A DNA stretch of 64,000 bases from an uncultured Bacteroidota bacterium (lineage in GTDB: Bacteria > Bacteroidota > Bacteroidia > B-17B0 > Aurantibacillaceae): positions 310,001-374,000 of the forward strand of contig CALMVZ010000011.1 of NCBI GenBank assembly GCA_937873155.1. The letters run 5' to 3'. The notes under the pieces were generated by a model, which was given only the letters and a program-made list of their open reading frames with translations, did not search any database and was not told the DNA's origin. A program made the translations under genes and the position numbers. Position 1 is the stretch's first letter; each line of letters starts with the position of its first letter. Of the stretch, positions 35,901 through 43,186 are shown in pieces.

Positions 35901-36140
35901 GCTCAGATCTCACCAAATCCTGCCTACGAGGTGCTGAATGTTTTGTTCAAATCGGCAGTAGAAAAAGACATTAACTATACGGTTATAAACGCATTAGGCC
36001 AAACTGTCAGAACCGGCAAAATTAAGAGCGGAACTGCTGAGAAAATCAGTATTGAACTGGACGGGTTTGCGAATGGCTTATACACTTTGAACTTATATTC
36101 AGGTTCAAATTCTTCAAATTATAAGTTTATCAAACAATAG
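32922..36140 (+). CDS. Large secreted BNR/sortilin-repeat protein with PKD domain and T9SS sorting domain
   Basis: A 1,072-residue secreted protein from ATG 32922 (signal peptide MKNFAHLLGLCLLTASPDLNAQ). Residues about 100-750 carry many BNR/VPS10-type beta-propeller units (S-T-N-x-G-x-x-W pattern, e.g. LWKSTNAGASWS, VLKSTDGGNTWN, VFRSTNSGASWS). A PKD-like domain follows (FFDASSNTPTAWAWTFSGG ... TYTVSLVATNSVG), then an Ig-like segment, and a type-A T9SS sorting domain at the C-terminus (ISPNPAYEVLNVLFKS ... ISIELDGFANGLYTLNLY). Similar propellers occur in glycosidases such as exo-sialidases and xyloglucanases, but no catalytic signature is obvious, so an adhesin or carbohydrate-binding role is equally possible. 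Confidence 0.9.
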   Translation: MKNFAHLLGLCLLTASPDLNAQQFNKQPTPQDSNKSFYDIKKDFEEFWKDKEPPRGSGYKVMQRWIHDMEPRVYPSGDLKTAGAKRSFEEYQKYLQSNSTAKQIITAAPSATTANWTALGPFGSPINTGAGRLQCVRFHPAGTSTVYVGAASGGLWKSTNAGASWSTTTDQISSLGVSDIAINPANPNIMYISTGDFDGAPTGYTQGDSKSVGVLKSTDGGNTWNTTGLTWTTSQSRFISKLLINPLNTVEVFAFTSAGIYRTRNSGTTWSLVTPGYYKDAEYKPGDTTTIYCVNNSNIYRSTNGGQTFSNTSFTSSFGNVRIAVTPADPNYLYIVGTNATDAFGGLVRSTNSAATFSTMSTTPNILGGTQGWYDLSIAASPTNKDEVIVGGIDIWRSTNGGVNWTQRTFGYGGGPYVHPDQHDAVYENGTTIWLAHDGGVDRSTNSGSTWTSVNGNMNIAQPYFLGVSNTGAAKIVAGLQDNGSIVNNITSWFEGKGGDGMDCFIDWNNSNIIIASSQNGGHGRSTNGGTSFSNIVTGLTGTADWVAPICQDPNTATTYYAGRQEVFRSTNSGASWSQLGTLGGSGSVLLINPAPSAPGTIYAGRATTIYKTTNNGASWTNITAGIPATGRITDIDVDNTNANNVYVTLSGYSAGNKVYYSTNGGLTWTNYSTGLPNLPANCIVFKKNSPGAVYVGMDYGVYYRELSMSSWVPYMTGLPNVWVNDMEIYYPTNKLRAATYGRGIWETDLYSQPGVAPNAFYSTTSNTICVGSSVNFFDASSNTPTAWAWTFSGGSPATSTVKNPPSITYSTTGTYTVSLVATNSVGASAPYTTTVYVINTPTSVSTSTGTCAGQNKPLVVTSNASSIIWQGGQNTFTASFGPTVTTVYSYTVYTGACQSTGTSTMTVGTAPPTPSFTQAGNILTSSSAVNYQWYLNGSPIPGENSQTIDISVHGPGFYSVWVDNGSGCQASSSVTFLTPGPNNIIQLSVFAGAQISPNPAYEVLNVLFKSAVEKDINYTVINALGQTVRTGKIKSGTAEKISIELDGFANGLYTLNLYSGSNSSNYKFIKQ

Positions 36141-36162
36141 CCCTTTTTTGAGCTAAAATTTA

Positions 36163-36207
36163 GTTGTAAGATTTGACGATTTACCCAAAAATCGTTAATC
36201 TTACAAC
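36163..36207 (+). repeat. Long hairpin between T9SS gene and nuoA
   Basis: Left arm GTTGTAAGATTTGACGATTT (36163-36182) pairs with right arm AAATCGTTAATCTTACAAC (36189-36207), with one unpaired base and one mismatch; the loop is ACCCAA with flanking A. No U tract follows. The arms share the words GATTTAC/AATCGT with the inverted repeats around the four-helix gene at 48.0-48.4 kb. It may end the T9SS gene transcript or be a remnant of a related element. Confidence 0.6.
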
Positions 36208-36208
36208 C

Positions 36209-36228
36209 TAATTTAATGCATTAAATTA
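36209..36228. promoter_or_regulatory. 20-bp perfect palindrome overlapping nuoA start codon
   Basis: TAATTTAATGCATTAAATTA is self-complementary over all 20 bases, and its last base is the A of the nuoA ATG (36228). It could be an operator or a hairpin over the ribosome binding site. There is no recognisable promoter between it and the preceding hairpin. Confidence 0.45.
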
Positions 36229-36602
36229 TGGGTTCTACAAATTCACCGGTTGATTATTTACCAATTGTTTTAATGTTCTTAGTTGCGCTTGGTTTTGTGG
36301 TGACCACCATGGTAGCAACTCATCTTTTAGGGCCGAAACGCAAAACCAAAATTAAATTAGATTCATTTGAGTGCGGGATTGAGAGTCATGGTAACGCCCG
36401 TTTACCTTTTTCAATTAAATATTTCTTAGTTGCTATATTATTTGTGTTGTTTGACGTGGAAGTGATCTTCATGTATCCGTGGGCTGTGAATTTTAAAGAA
36501 CTAGGTGTTTTAGGGGTGATAGAAGTGTTTTCTTTCATCGCGTTATTATTAGTTGGCTTTTATTATATGCTCTCTAAAAAGGCGCTGAAGTGGGAAGAGT
36601 AA
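36228..36602 (+). CDS. nuoA: NADH-quinone oxidoreductase subunit A
   Basis: A 124-residue membrane subunit of complex I, first gene of a complete nuoA-N operon. Three transmembrane helices (about 9-32, 68-89, 95-115) and the conserved loop KIKLDSFECGIESHGNARLPFSIKYFLVAILFVLFDVEVIFMYPW identify it; the Cys and the acidic residues of FDVEVIF are family hallmarks. The start overlaps a 20-bp palindrome. nuoB follows after 60 bp. Confidence 0.96.
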   Translation: MGSTNSPVDYLPIVLMFLVALGFVVTTMVATHLLGPKRKTKIKLDSFECGIESHGNARLPFSIKYFLVAILFVLFDVEVIFMYPWAVNFKELGVLGVIEVFSFIALLLVGFYYMLSKKALKWEE

Positions 36603-36662
36603 GCTTAACAATTGTTGCATTTACAAAGCCTTACGTATACGTAACTTTGCATAAAAATTAAA

Positions 36663-37226
36663 ATGGGAAAAGAAATTAAGAAGCGGACAAAGTTGGAGAT
36701 GGCGAAATTACCCGAAGGCCTGGAGGGTCCCGGATTTTTTGCTACGAAGCTGGAAGATGTGATCGGGTTGGCCCGGGCTAATTCATTATGGCCGCTTCCT
36801 TTTGCAACATCTTGTTGTGGAATTGAATTCATGGCCACAATGGCTTCTGATTATGATTTAGCGCGTTTTGGTTCTGAGCGTTTAAGTTTTTCTCCACGCC
36901 AGGCAGATATGTTAATGGTAATGGGAACCATCGCAAAAAAAATGGGGCCTACTTTACGCCAGGTTTACGAACAAATGGCTGAACCAAAATGGGTTCTTTC
37001 AGTTGGGGCTTGTGCGAGCAGCGGCGGTATATTTGATACTTATTCTGTTTTACAAGGTATCGACAGAATTATTCCGGTTGACGTTTATGTGCCGGGTTGT
37101 CCTCCCCGTCCGGAGCAAATTATCGAGGGTATTTTAAAAATTCAGGAATTGGCTAAGAACGAATCTTTCAGAAGAAGAAATTCGGATGAATATAAAAAAT
37201 TATTGAACAGCTACGGCATGGAATAA
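36663..37226 (+). CDS. nuoB: NADH-quinone oxidoreductase subunit B
   Basis: A 187-residue peripheral subunit carrying the terminal cluster N2. The tandem-Cys motif SCCGIEFMA and the further ligands in GACASSGG and VPGCPPRPEQ are present. Electrons pass from here to quinone at the NuoB/NuoD interface. The stop overlaps the nuoC ATG by one base. Confidence 0.97.
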   Translation: MGKEIKKRTKLEMAKLPEGLEGPGFFATKLEDVIGLARANSLWPLPFATSCCGIEFMATMASDYDLARFGSERLSFSPRQADMLMVMGTIAKKMGPTLRQVYEQMAEPKWVLSVGACASSGGIFDTYSVLQGIDRIIPVDVYVPGCPPRPEQIIEGILKIQELAKNESFRRRNSDEYKKLLNSYGME

Positions 37227-37729
37227 TGGAGAATCAAGAGTTATTAAATAAAATTACGGCGAAGCTAAATGAATTATTTCCCGGTGCGATTGAAAAATCA
37301 GAAGTGACTTTCGGTTTTCCCGTATTGTATATCAACAAAGATAAAATTCACGAAGCTTTAGCTGTTCTGAAAAATGAACCTGAATTTAATTTTCATTTCT
37401 TAACTGATCTTACAGGATTTCAAACCGCTGATGAAAAACAATTAGGCGTTATTTATCATTTACATAACATGCAAAAGAATTTCCGTGTTCGTGTAAAAAC
37501 TTTTTTCGATATCAATAAACCGGAAATTCCGACCGCAACTGATCTTTGGGCCGGCGCGAATTGGATGGAAAGAGAAACTTATGATTTTTACGGAGTGAAG
37601 TTCAAAGGTCACCCTAATTTAAAACGCATTTTGAATGTTGACGAAATGGATATTTTCCCTCTCAGAAAAGAATATCCTTTAGAAGATCAATCACGCGAAG
37701 ATAAAAGCGATAAAATGTTTGGACGATAA
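37226..37729 (+). CDS. nuoC: NADH-quinone oxidoreductase subunit C
   Basis: A 167-residue peripheral-arm subunit (30-kDa subunit family). The conserved segment WAGANWMERETYDFYGVKFKGHPNLKRIL, followed by FPLRKEYPL, is diagnostic. It is separate from nuoD, unlike the fused NuoCD of enterobacteria. It is coupled to nuoB by one-base overlap, and the nuoD ATG is the next base after its stop. Confidence 0.97.
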   Translation: MENQELLNKITAKLNELFPGAIEKSEVTFGFPVLYINKDKIHEALAVLKNEPEFNFHFLTDLTGFQTADEKQLGVIYHLHNMQKNFRVRVKTFFDINKPEIPTATDLWAGANWMERETYDFYGVKFKGHPNLKRILNVDEMDIFPLRKEYPLEDQSREDKSDKMFGR

Positions 37730-39022
37730 ATGGCGAAGAAAACTAAAAATACAAAAGCTAACGATACCGCTGTTGTTGAAGAAACAGTTGTAAAAAATAA
37801 AAAAGCGGAGAAGGTTGCGCCTGAAAAAAAACAGGAGAACAGTGATGAGGAAGAAAAAGAATATTCCATTCTGAATCTTGGTCCAACTCACCCGGCGACT
37901 CACGGTATCTTCCAGAACGTTTTGAAAATGGACGGCGAGATCATTCATGAAGCTACGCCAACTGTCGGATACATTCACCGTGCTTTCGAAAAATTAGCAG
38001 AACGCCGTCCTTATTATCAAATTACTACTCTTACCGATCGTTTAAATTATTGCTCATCCCCTATCAACAACATGGGATGGCATATGACGGTAGAAAAATT
38101 ATTAGGCGTTCAAATTCCGAAGCGTGTAGATTATATGCGCGTTATCATTATGGAATTGTCGCGTATTGCCGATCACTTAATTTGCAATTCCGTTATTGGT
38201 GTAGATACGGGAGCTATGACCGGCTTCCTTTACATTTTCCAATGGCGTGAAAAAATTTACGATATCTACGAAAGTATTTGCGGTGCGCGTTTAACAACGA
38301 ACATCGGGCGTATTGGCGGGTTTGAAAGAGAGTGGAGTCCGAAAACATGGGAGCTTATCAATGCGTTTGTTGAAGGCTATCCAAAAGGATTAAAAGAATT
38401 CGCGAATCTGTTAGAGCGCAATAAAATATTTATGGACCGCACAGTTAATTGCGGGCCTATCAGCGCAGAGATGGCGTTGCAATACAGTTTCACCGGCCCG
38501 AATTTGCGTGCGGCAGGCGTTGATTACGACGTTCGCGTTCATACGCCGTATTCATCTTACGAAGATTTTAATTTTATAATTCCTGTTGGAACGAGCGGTG
38601 ATACTTACGATCGCTTCATGGTTCGCCAGGAAGAAATGTGGCAAAGTTTAGAGATCATCAAGCAAGCAATAAAGAACATGCCGAAAGAAGGTTCGTTCCA
38701 TGCTGATGTTCCTGATTTTTATTTGCCGCCGAAAGAAGAAGTTTATAACAACATGGAAGCGTTGATCTATCATTTTAAAATTGTGATGGGCGAAACAGAT
38801 GTTCCGGTTGGAGAAGTTTATCATGCAGTAGAAGGTGGTAATGGAGAGTTAGGATATTATTTAGTGAGTGATGGCGGAAGAACGCCGTTCCGTTTGCATT
38901 TCCGCAGGCCGTGTTTCATTTATTACCAGGCATATCCTGAAATGATAAAAGGAAGCATGTTAAGTGACGCAATTATTACAATGAGTAGCATGAATGTGAT
39001 CGCAGGAGAACTTGATGCTTAA
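37730..39022 (+). CDS. nuoD: NADH-quinone oxidoreductase subunit D with extended charged N-terminus
   Basis: A 430-residue 49-kDa subunit, which with NuoB forms the quinone site. Core motifs: LNLGPTHPATHG, HRAFEKLAERRPYYQITTLTDRLNY, GLYIFQWRE-like GFLYIFQWREKIYDIYE, and the C-terminal LSDAIITMSSMNVIAGELD. Residues 1-45 are a Lys/Glu/Ala/Val-rich low-complexity extension (MAKKTKNTKANDTAVVEE onwards) before YSILNLGPTHPATHG; homologues usually start just before this motif. The start is firm because it abuts the nuoC stop and no in-frame ATG lies near the core. Confidence 0.96.
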   Translation: MAKKTKNTKANDTAVVEETVVKNKKAEKVAPEKKQENSDEEEKEYSILNLGPTHPATHGIFQNVLKMDGEIIHEATPTVGYIHRAFEKLAERRPYYQITTLTDRLNYCSSPINNMGWHMTVEKLLGVQIPKRVDYMRVIIMELSRIADHLICNSVIGVDTGAMTGFLYIFQWREKIYDIYESICGARLTTNIGRIGGFEREWSPKTWELINAFVEGYPKGLKEFANLLERNKIFMDRTVNCGPISAEMALQYSFTGPNLRAAGVDYDVRVHTPYSSYEDFNFIIPVGTSGDTYDRFMVRQEEMWQSLEIIKQAIKNMPKEGSFHADVPDFYLPPKEEVYNNMEALIYHFKIVMGETDVPVGEVYHAVEGGNGELGYYLVSDGGRTPFRLHFRRPCFIYYQAYPEMIKGSMLSDAIITMSSMNVIAGELDA

Positions 39023-39049
39023 AATTAATTTAGAGTAGAAAAACAACAT

Positions 39050-39631
39050 ATGGGTGCTGAGGTTCACGGAACACAAAGCTTTGACAAGAAGAAGCGCGCT
39101 GAGATAAAATTCAGTGATGCTGCTATGGCAGAGGTGAAAGAAATTATTTCTCATTATCCTCCTGAAAGGATTAAATCTGCATTGCTTCCTGTATTACATA
39201 TTGCACAAGCAGAGTTTGGCGGATGGTTGAGTCCTGAAACAATGGATTACGTTGCTGAAGTGTTGAGAATAAAACCAATTGAAGTTTTTGAAGTGGCTTC
39301 GTTCTATACAATGTTCCATTTAAAACCAGTTGGTAAATGTACGTTTGAAGTTTGTCAAACCTCATCCTGCTGGTTGAACGGCGCTGAAGACATCGTGAAA
39401 TATATTGAGAAGAAATTAAATATTAAAGTTGGCGAAACAACGCGCGACGGCATGTTCACTTTAAAGACTGCCGAGTGTTTGGGTTCTTGCGGAACGGCTC
39501 CGATGCTACAATGCGGCGCTTCATTCCACGAAAATTTAACTTACGATAAAGTAGATAAGCTGATTGAAAAATATAGAAGCGAGAACCGCTTAAGAAGTTA
39601 CACTGATAAAGATTATCAAAACACATTGTAA
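39050..39631 (+). CDS. nuoE: NADH-quinone oxidoreductase subunit E
   Basis: A 193-residue thioredoxin-fold subunit holding the [2Fe-2S] cluster N1a. The four ligands are in VCQTSSCWLNG and AECLGSCGTAPM. PPERIKSALLPVLHIAQAEFGGWL and EVASFYTMFHLKPVGK are the usual helical and core motifs. The stop overlaps the nuoF ATG by one base. A 27-bp spacer separates it from nuoD. Confidence 0.96.
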   Translation: MGAEVHGTQSFDKKKRAEIKFSDAAMAEVKEIISHYPPERIKSALLPVLHIAQAEFGGWLSPETMDYVAEVLRIKPIEVFEVASFYTMFHLKPVGKCTFEVCQTSSCWLNGAEDIVKYIEKKLNIKVGETTRDGMFTLKTAECLGSCGTAPMLQCGASFHENLTYDKVDKLIEKYRSENRLRSYTDKDYQNTL

Positions 39632-40968
39632 TGGGAAGAAAGCTCTTAATACATAACGATAAAGTTCCGAACATTCACACGCTTGAAGTATATCGCGCTC
39701 ATGGCGGTTACGCTTCGGTGGAGAAAGCTTTAAAGAACATGACGCCTGACCAGGTAACTGATGAAGTAAAAAAATCAGGATTGCGCGGTCGTGGAGGCGC
39801 AGGTTTCCCTACAGGGTTAAAATGGAGTTTTCTTGCAAAACCGGAAGGCGTTCCACGTTATTTAGTTTGTAACGCCGACGAATCAGAGCCGGGAACATTT
39901 AAGGATCGTTATTTAATGGAAGTTATTCCTCATGCGTTGATCGAAGGCATGATCACTTCTTCTTATGCATTAGGCGCAAAAGCATCTTACATCTATATCC
40001 GCGGGGAGTACTTTTATGTAGCGCGTATTGTTGAAGCTGCAATTAAAGAAGCATACGCTGCAGGCTGGTTAGGAAAAAATATTTTAGGAACTGATTTCTC
40101 TCACGATTGTTATGTTCAGGTTGGCGGCGGCGCTTATATCTGCGGAGAAGAAACTGCATTATTAGAATCATTAGAAGGAAAACGTGGTAACCCGCGCATC
40201 AAACCTCCATTCCCTGCTGTTGCCGGTTTGTGGGGTTGTCCGACTGTTGTAAATAACGTTGAAACAATTGCTGCTGTTTGTCCGATCGTTATGATGGGCG
40301 GAGAAGAGTATGCAAAGATCGGCATTGGAAAATCTACGGGAACAAAATTAATTTCTGCTTCGGGCCATATCAACAAACCCGGTGTTTATGAAATTGAATT
40401 AGGTATTCCTGTTGAAGAGTTTATTTATAGCGAAGAATATTGCGGCGGAATCCGTAATGGAAAGAAAATGAAAGCGGTTGTTGCGGGAGGGTCTTCTGTT
40501 CCGATTCTTCCAACTGAATTGATCTTAAAGACCGCCAAAGGTGAGCCTCGTTTAATGACTTACGAAAGTTTAGGCGATGGCGGCTTCCAAACAGGAACCA
40601 TGTTAGGTTCGGGCGGATTCATCGTTATGGATGAAGACACAAGTATTGTGAAAAATCTATTTACGTTCACGCGTTTTTACCATCACGAAAGTTGTGGACA
40701 ATGTTCGCCTTGCCGTGAAGGAACAGGTTGGATGGAAAAAATATTAAAGAAGTTCCTGAATGGAACAGCAAATGAAAGTGATGTTGAATTGTTGTGGGAT
40801 ATCCAAAGCAAGATCGAAGGAAAAACAATTTGTCCTTTAGGTGAAGCGGCGGCCTGGCCTGTTGCAGCAGCTATCCGTCATTTCAAGCATGAGTTCTTAG
40901 AAATAGCAAGAAACAAAAAGTTTGTTGACGTAAGTCATTATAATAGATTAAATAAAGTCACAGCATAA
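39631..40968 (+). CDS. nuoF: NADH-quinone oxidoreductase subunit F (NADH/FMN site)
   Basis: A 445-residue 51-kDa subunit, the NADH entry point. The FMN/NADH glycine-rich motif [16 protein letters not shown], the [12 protein letters not shown] motif, the second Gly-rich segment [23 protein letters not shown], and the [4Fe-4S] N3 ligands [10 protein letters not shown] plus TICPLGE are all intact. Coupled to nuoE and nuoG by one-base overlaps. Confidence 0.97.
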   Translation: MGRKLLIHNDKVPNIHTLEVYRAHGGYASVEKALKNMTPDQVTDEVKKSGLRGRGGAGFPTGLKWSFLAKPEGVPRYLVCNADESEPGTFKDRYLMEVIPHALIEGMITSSYALGAKASYIYIRGEYFYVARIVEAAIKEAYAAGWLGKNILGTDFSHDCYVQVGGGAYICGEETALLESLEGKRGNPRIKPPFPAVAGLWGCPTVVNNVETIAAVCPIVMMGGEEYAKIGIGKSTGTKLISASGHINKPGVYEIELGIPVEEFIYSEEYCGGIRNGKKMKAVVAGGSSVPILPTELILKTAKGEPRLMTYESLGDGGFQTGTMLGSGGFIVMDEDTSIVKNLFTFTRFYHHESCGQCSPCREGTGWMEKILKKFLNGTANESDVELLWDIQSKIEGKTICPLGEAAAWPVAAAIRHFKHEFLEIARNKKFVDVSHYNRLNKVTA

Positions 40969-41951
40969 TGAAAGTTACAATAGACGGAGTAGAAATTGAT
41001 GTGCCTAAGGGGACAACCATTTTGCAAGCGGCGAGAATGATCGGGCCAAGTGTTGCTCCGCCTGCCATGTGCTATTATACCAAATTAAAAACATCCGGCG
41101 GTTATTGCCGTACTTGTATCGTAAAAGTTACTAAGGGCTCAACCGCTAATCCAAACCCAATGCCAAAACCTGTCGCTTCGTGCAGAACAGAAGTAATGGA
41201 CGGTATGGAAGTACAGAATTTTACTTCTCCTGAAATTGTTGAAGCAAGAAAAGGCGTTGTTGAATTTTTATTGATCAATCATCCTTTGGATTGCCCTGTT
41301 TGCGACCAGGCCGGTGAATGTAAATTACAAGACTTAGGTTACGAGAACGGATCTGCAAAAACGCGCTACGAATTTAAACGCCGCGAGTTCGAAGGAATTG
41401 ATATCGGAGATAAAATTAAATTACACATGACGCGTTGCATCTTATGTTACCGCTGTGTGAAAACTGCTGAACAGATCACAGAAAAACGTTTACATGGTGT
41501 TGTTCATCGTGGTGATGCTTCTGAAATTTCTACATATATCGAACAGGTTATTGATAACGATTTTTCAGGAAACGTAATTGACGTTTGCCCTGTTGGAGCT
41601 TTAACTGACAGAACATTCCGTTTCAAACAACGCGTATGGTTCACAAAACCGGTAGATGCGCATCGTAATTGTGATAAGTGTTGTGGTAAAACACGTGTTT
41701 GGTTAAAAGGGGAAGAAGTGGTTCGTGTTACTGCGCGTAAAGATATGTGGGATGAAGTGGAAGAGTTCATTTGTAACTCTTGCCGTTACGATCACAAGAA
41801 AAAATCGGATTGGGTAATTGAAGGGCCATCGCACATTAGCCGCGCTTCGGTTATTTCACAAGGGCATTACGAACATTTGAATGAATTAAAAGTTGAAGCG
41901 ATGAAGCATCAAAAAGCTTTGGGTTTCATGGATATAGATAAGAGGCCATAA
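40968..41951 (+). CDS. nuoG: NADH-quinone oxidoreductase subunit G, short form
   Basis: A 327-residue iron-sulfur subunit. It has the N-terminal plant-ferredoxin-like [2Fe-2S] domain (MCYYTKLKTSGGYCRTCIVKV), the His/Cys cluster region (HPLDCPVCDQAGECKLQDLG), a ferredoxin-like pair of [4Fe-4S] motifs (CILCYRCVK; VIDVCPVGALTD) and a further Cys group (CDKCCGKTRVW ... FICNSCRYD). The long molybdopterin-oxidoreductase-like domain of NuoG from E. coli (about 900 residues) is absent; short forms are common in Bacteroidota. The stop is followed directly by a REP-like palindrome and then nuoH. Confidence 0.95.
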   Translation: MKVTIDGVEIDVPKGTTILQAARMIGPSVAPPAMCYYTKLKTSGGYCRTCIVKVTKGSTANPNPMPKPVASCRTEVMDGMEVQNFTSPEIVEARKGVVEFLLINHPLDCPVCDQAGECKLQDLGYENGSAKTRYEFKRREFEGIDIGDKIKLHMTRCILCYRCVKTAEQITEKRLHGVVHRGDASEISTYIEQVIDNDFSGNVIDVCPVGALTDRTFRFKQRVWFTKPVDAHRNCDKCCGKTRVWLKGEEVVRVTARKDMWDEVEEFICNSCRYDHKKKSDWVIEGPSHISRASVISQGHYEHLNELKVEAMKHQKALGFMDIDKRP

Positions 41952-41995
41952 CCCTTCGGCTAGCTCAGGATGACATTTTGTTGTCAGATTGAGAT
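41952..41995. repeat. Degenerate REP-like palindrome between nuoG and nuoH
   Basis: The stretch beginning CCCTTCGGCTAGCTCAGGATGACA right after the nuoG stop, with the partial complement TGTCAGATTGAG (9 of 12 bases complementary to CTCAGGATGACA), resembles the widespread CTTCG(..)GCTCAGGATGACA repeat found as intergenic hairpins in Bacteroidota. A spurious ATG at 41970 lies within it. Confidence 0.5.
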
Positions 41996-42026
41996 TGCCA
42001 AGAGTAATAAAGAAGAAAAAGAAATT

Positions 42027-43085
42027 ATGATAAGTTTTTTAATATATAAAGCAATTGTTTGCGTTTGCGTATTCGGTCTCTCTTTAGGGGTTGCCGCCTA
42101 CTCTACTTGGTGGGAACGTAAATTTGCTTCGTTCTTACAGGATCGTGTTGGTCCGGATCGCGCAGGACCTTTTGGTTTATTACAACCATTAGCCGATGGT
42201 GGAAAGATGTTCTTTAAAGAAGAGATCATTCCAAATGTGTCGAATCGTTTCTTGTTTATTTTGGGTCCAAGTTTATTTATGATAACAGCGCTTATGACAG
42301 GGTCTGTTATTCCTTGGGGACCTGACGTTGTAGTTGGCGGAAAAACCTATGCATTACAAATAACGGATATCAATATTGGTGTTCTTTATTTATTAGGCGT
42401 TGCTTCTATTGGTGTTTATGGTATTATGATCGGAGGCTGGGCGTCGAACAACAAATTCGCATTACTTGGTGCGATCCGCGCTTCATCACAAATGATCAGT
42501 TACGAGATCGCAATGGGCATTTCCATTATTGCGTTAATTATTACGGCTGGGGGAACTTTAAGTTTACGTGAGATCATTGCCCAGCAAGATGCCGGTTTTG
42601 CAAATGTTGTTTACCAGCCATTAGGCTTTTTAATTTTCTTCATCTGCGCATTAGCGGAAACGAATCGTGCGCCATTTGACTTGCCGGAATGTGAAAGCGA
42701 ATTAGTTGGGGGTTATCACACGGAGTATTCCTCAATGAAATTAGGATTATTCTTGTTCGCTGAATATATCAATATGTTCGTTTCATCTGCGATCATGGCC
42801 GGATTTTATTTTGGCGGCTACAATTTCCCTTTCGCACAGGAATTGTATAGCGCCCTTGGATTAGAACAAGGCAGCTGGGTTATTTCATTGATCGGCTTCG
42901 GTGCTTATTTTACCAAGACCTGTATTTTCATTTCAGTATTCATGTGGGTGCGTTGGACCTTACCGCGTTTCCGTTATGACCAGTTAATGAATTTAGGCTG
43001 GAGGATATTATTGCCCCTGTCATTATTGAACTTAGCGATCACGGTTGCGGTTGAATATTTTATTAGAGGCACAATACATTTTTAA
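42027..43085 (+). CDS. nuoH: NADH-quinone oxidoreductase subunit H
   Basis: A 352-residue membrane subunit that contacts the quinone site. The start ATG 42027 (MISFLIYKAIVCVCVFGLS) is preferred over 41970, which lies in the repeat and adds a charged segment absent from the family. Hallmarks are WWERKFASFLQDRVGPDRAGPFGLLQPLADGGKMFFKEE and FFICALAETNRAPFDLPECESELVGGYHTEYSSMKLGLFLFAEY, with about eight transmembrane helices. Its stop overlaps the start of a 32-codon ORF. Confidence 0.97.
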   Translation: MISFLIYKAIVCVCVFGLSLGVAAYSTWWERKFASFLQDRVGPDRAGPFGLLQPLADGGKMFFKEEIIPNVSNRFLFILGPSLFMITALMTGSVIPWGPDVVVGGKTYALQITDINIGVLYLLGVASIGVYGIMIGGWASNNKFALLGAIRASSQMISYEIAMGISIIALIITAGGTLSLREIIAQQDAGFANVVYQPLGFLIFFICALAETNRAPFDLPECESELVGGYHTEYSSMKLGLFLFAEYINMFVSSAIMAGFYFGGYNFPFAQELYSALGLEQGSWVISLIGFGAYFTKTCIFISVFMWVRWTLPRFRYDQLMNLGWRILLPLSLLNLAITVAVEYFIRGTIHF

Positions 43086-43183
43086 TGTTAAAGAAAGGAA
43101 TTGATATAGTAGTAAAATTAGCAGAAGGAGCAGAACTCTATTTTGTGATTGTAATAGCTATACTATCAATATTTAAAAATTAG
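43085..43183 (+). CDS. Membrane microprotein ORF between nuoH and nuoI (32 aa)
   Basis: ATG 43085 overlaps the nuoH stop by one base (TAATG), the frame runs 32 codons to TAG at 43183, and nuoI starts three bases later. The product begins MLKKGIDIVVKLAEGAEL and ends in a hydrophobic stretch YFVIVIAILSIF with KN at the C-terminus, consistent with a single transmembrane helix. The tight fit in a translationally coupled operon suggests it is translated. I recognise no homologue; it could be a small complex I accessory protein, a leader that sets nuoI translation, or a chance frame. Confidence 0.5.
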   Translation: MLKKGIDIVVKLAEGAELYFVIVIAILSIFKN

Positions 43184-43186
43184 AAC

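Noticed and set aside
40968-41951. Truncated nuoG
   Set aside because: The short form with all cluster-binding Cys but no molybdopterin domain is usual in Bacteroidota, and the gene ends cleanly before nuoH.
41970-42026. ATG 41970 as nuoH start
   Set aside because: It lies in a REP-like repeat and adds a Cys/Lys-rich leader foreign to NuoH; ATG 42027 gives the normal membrane start.
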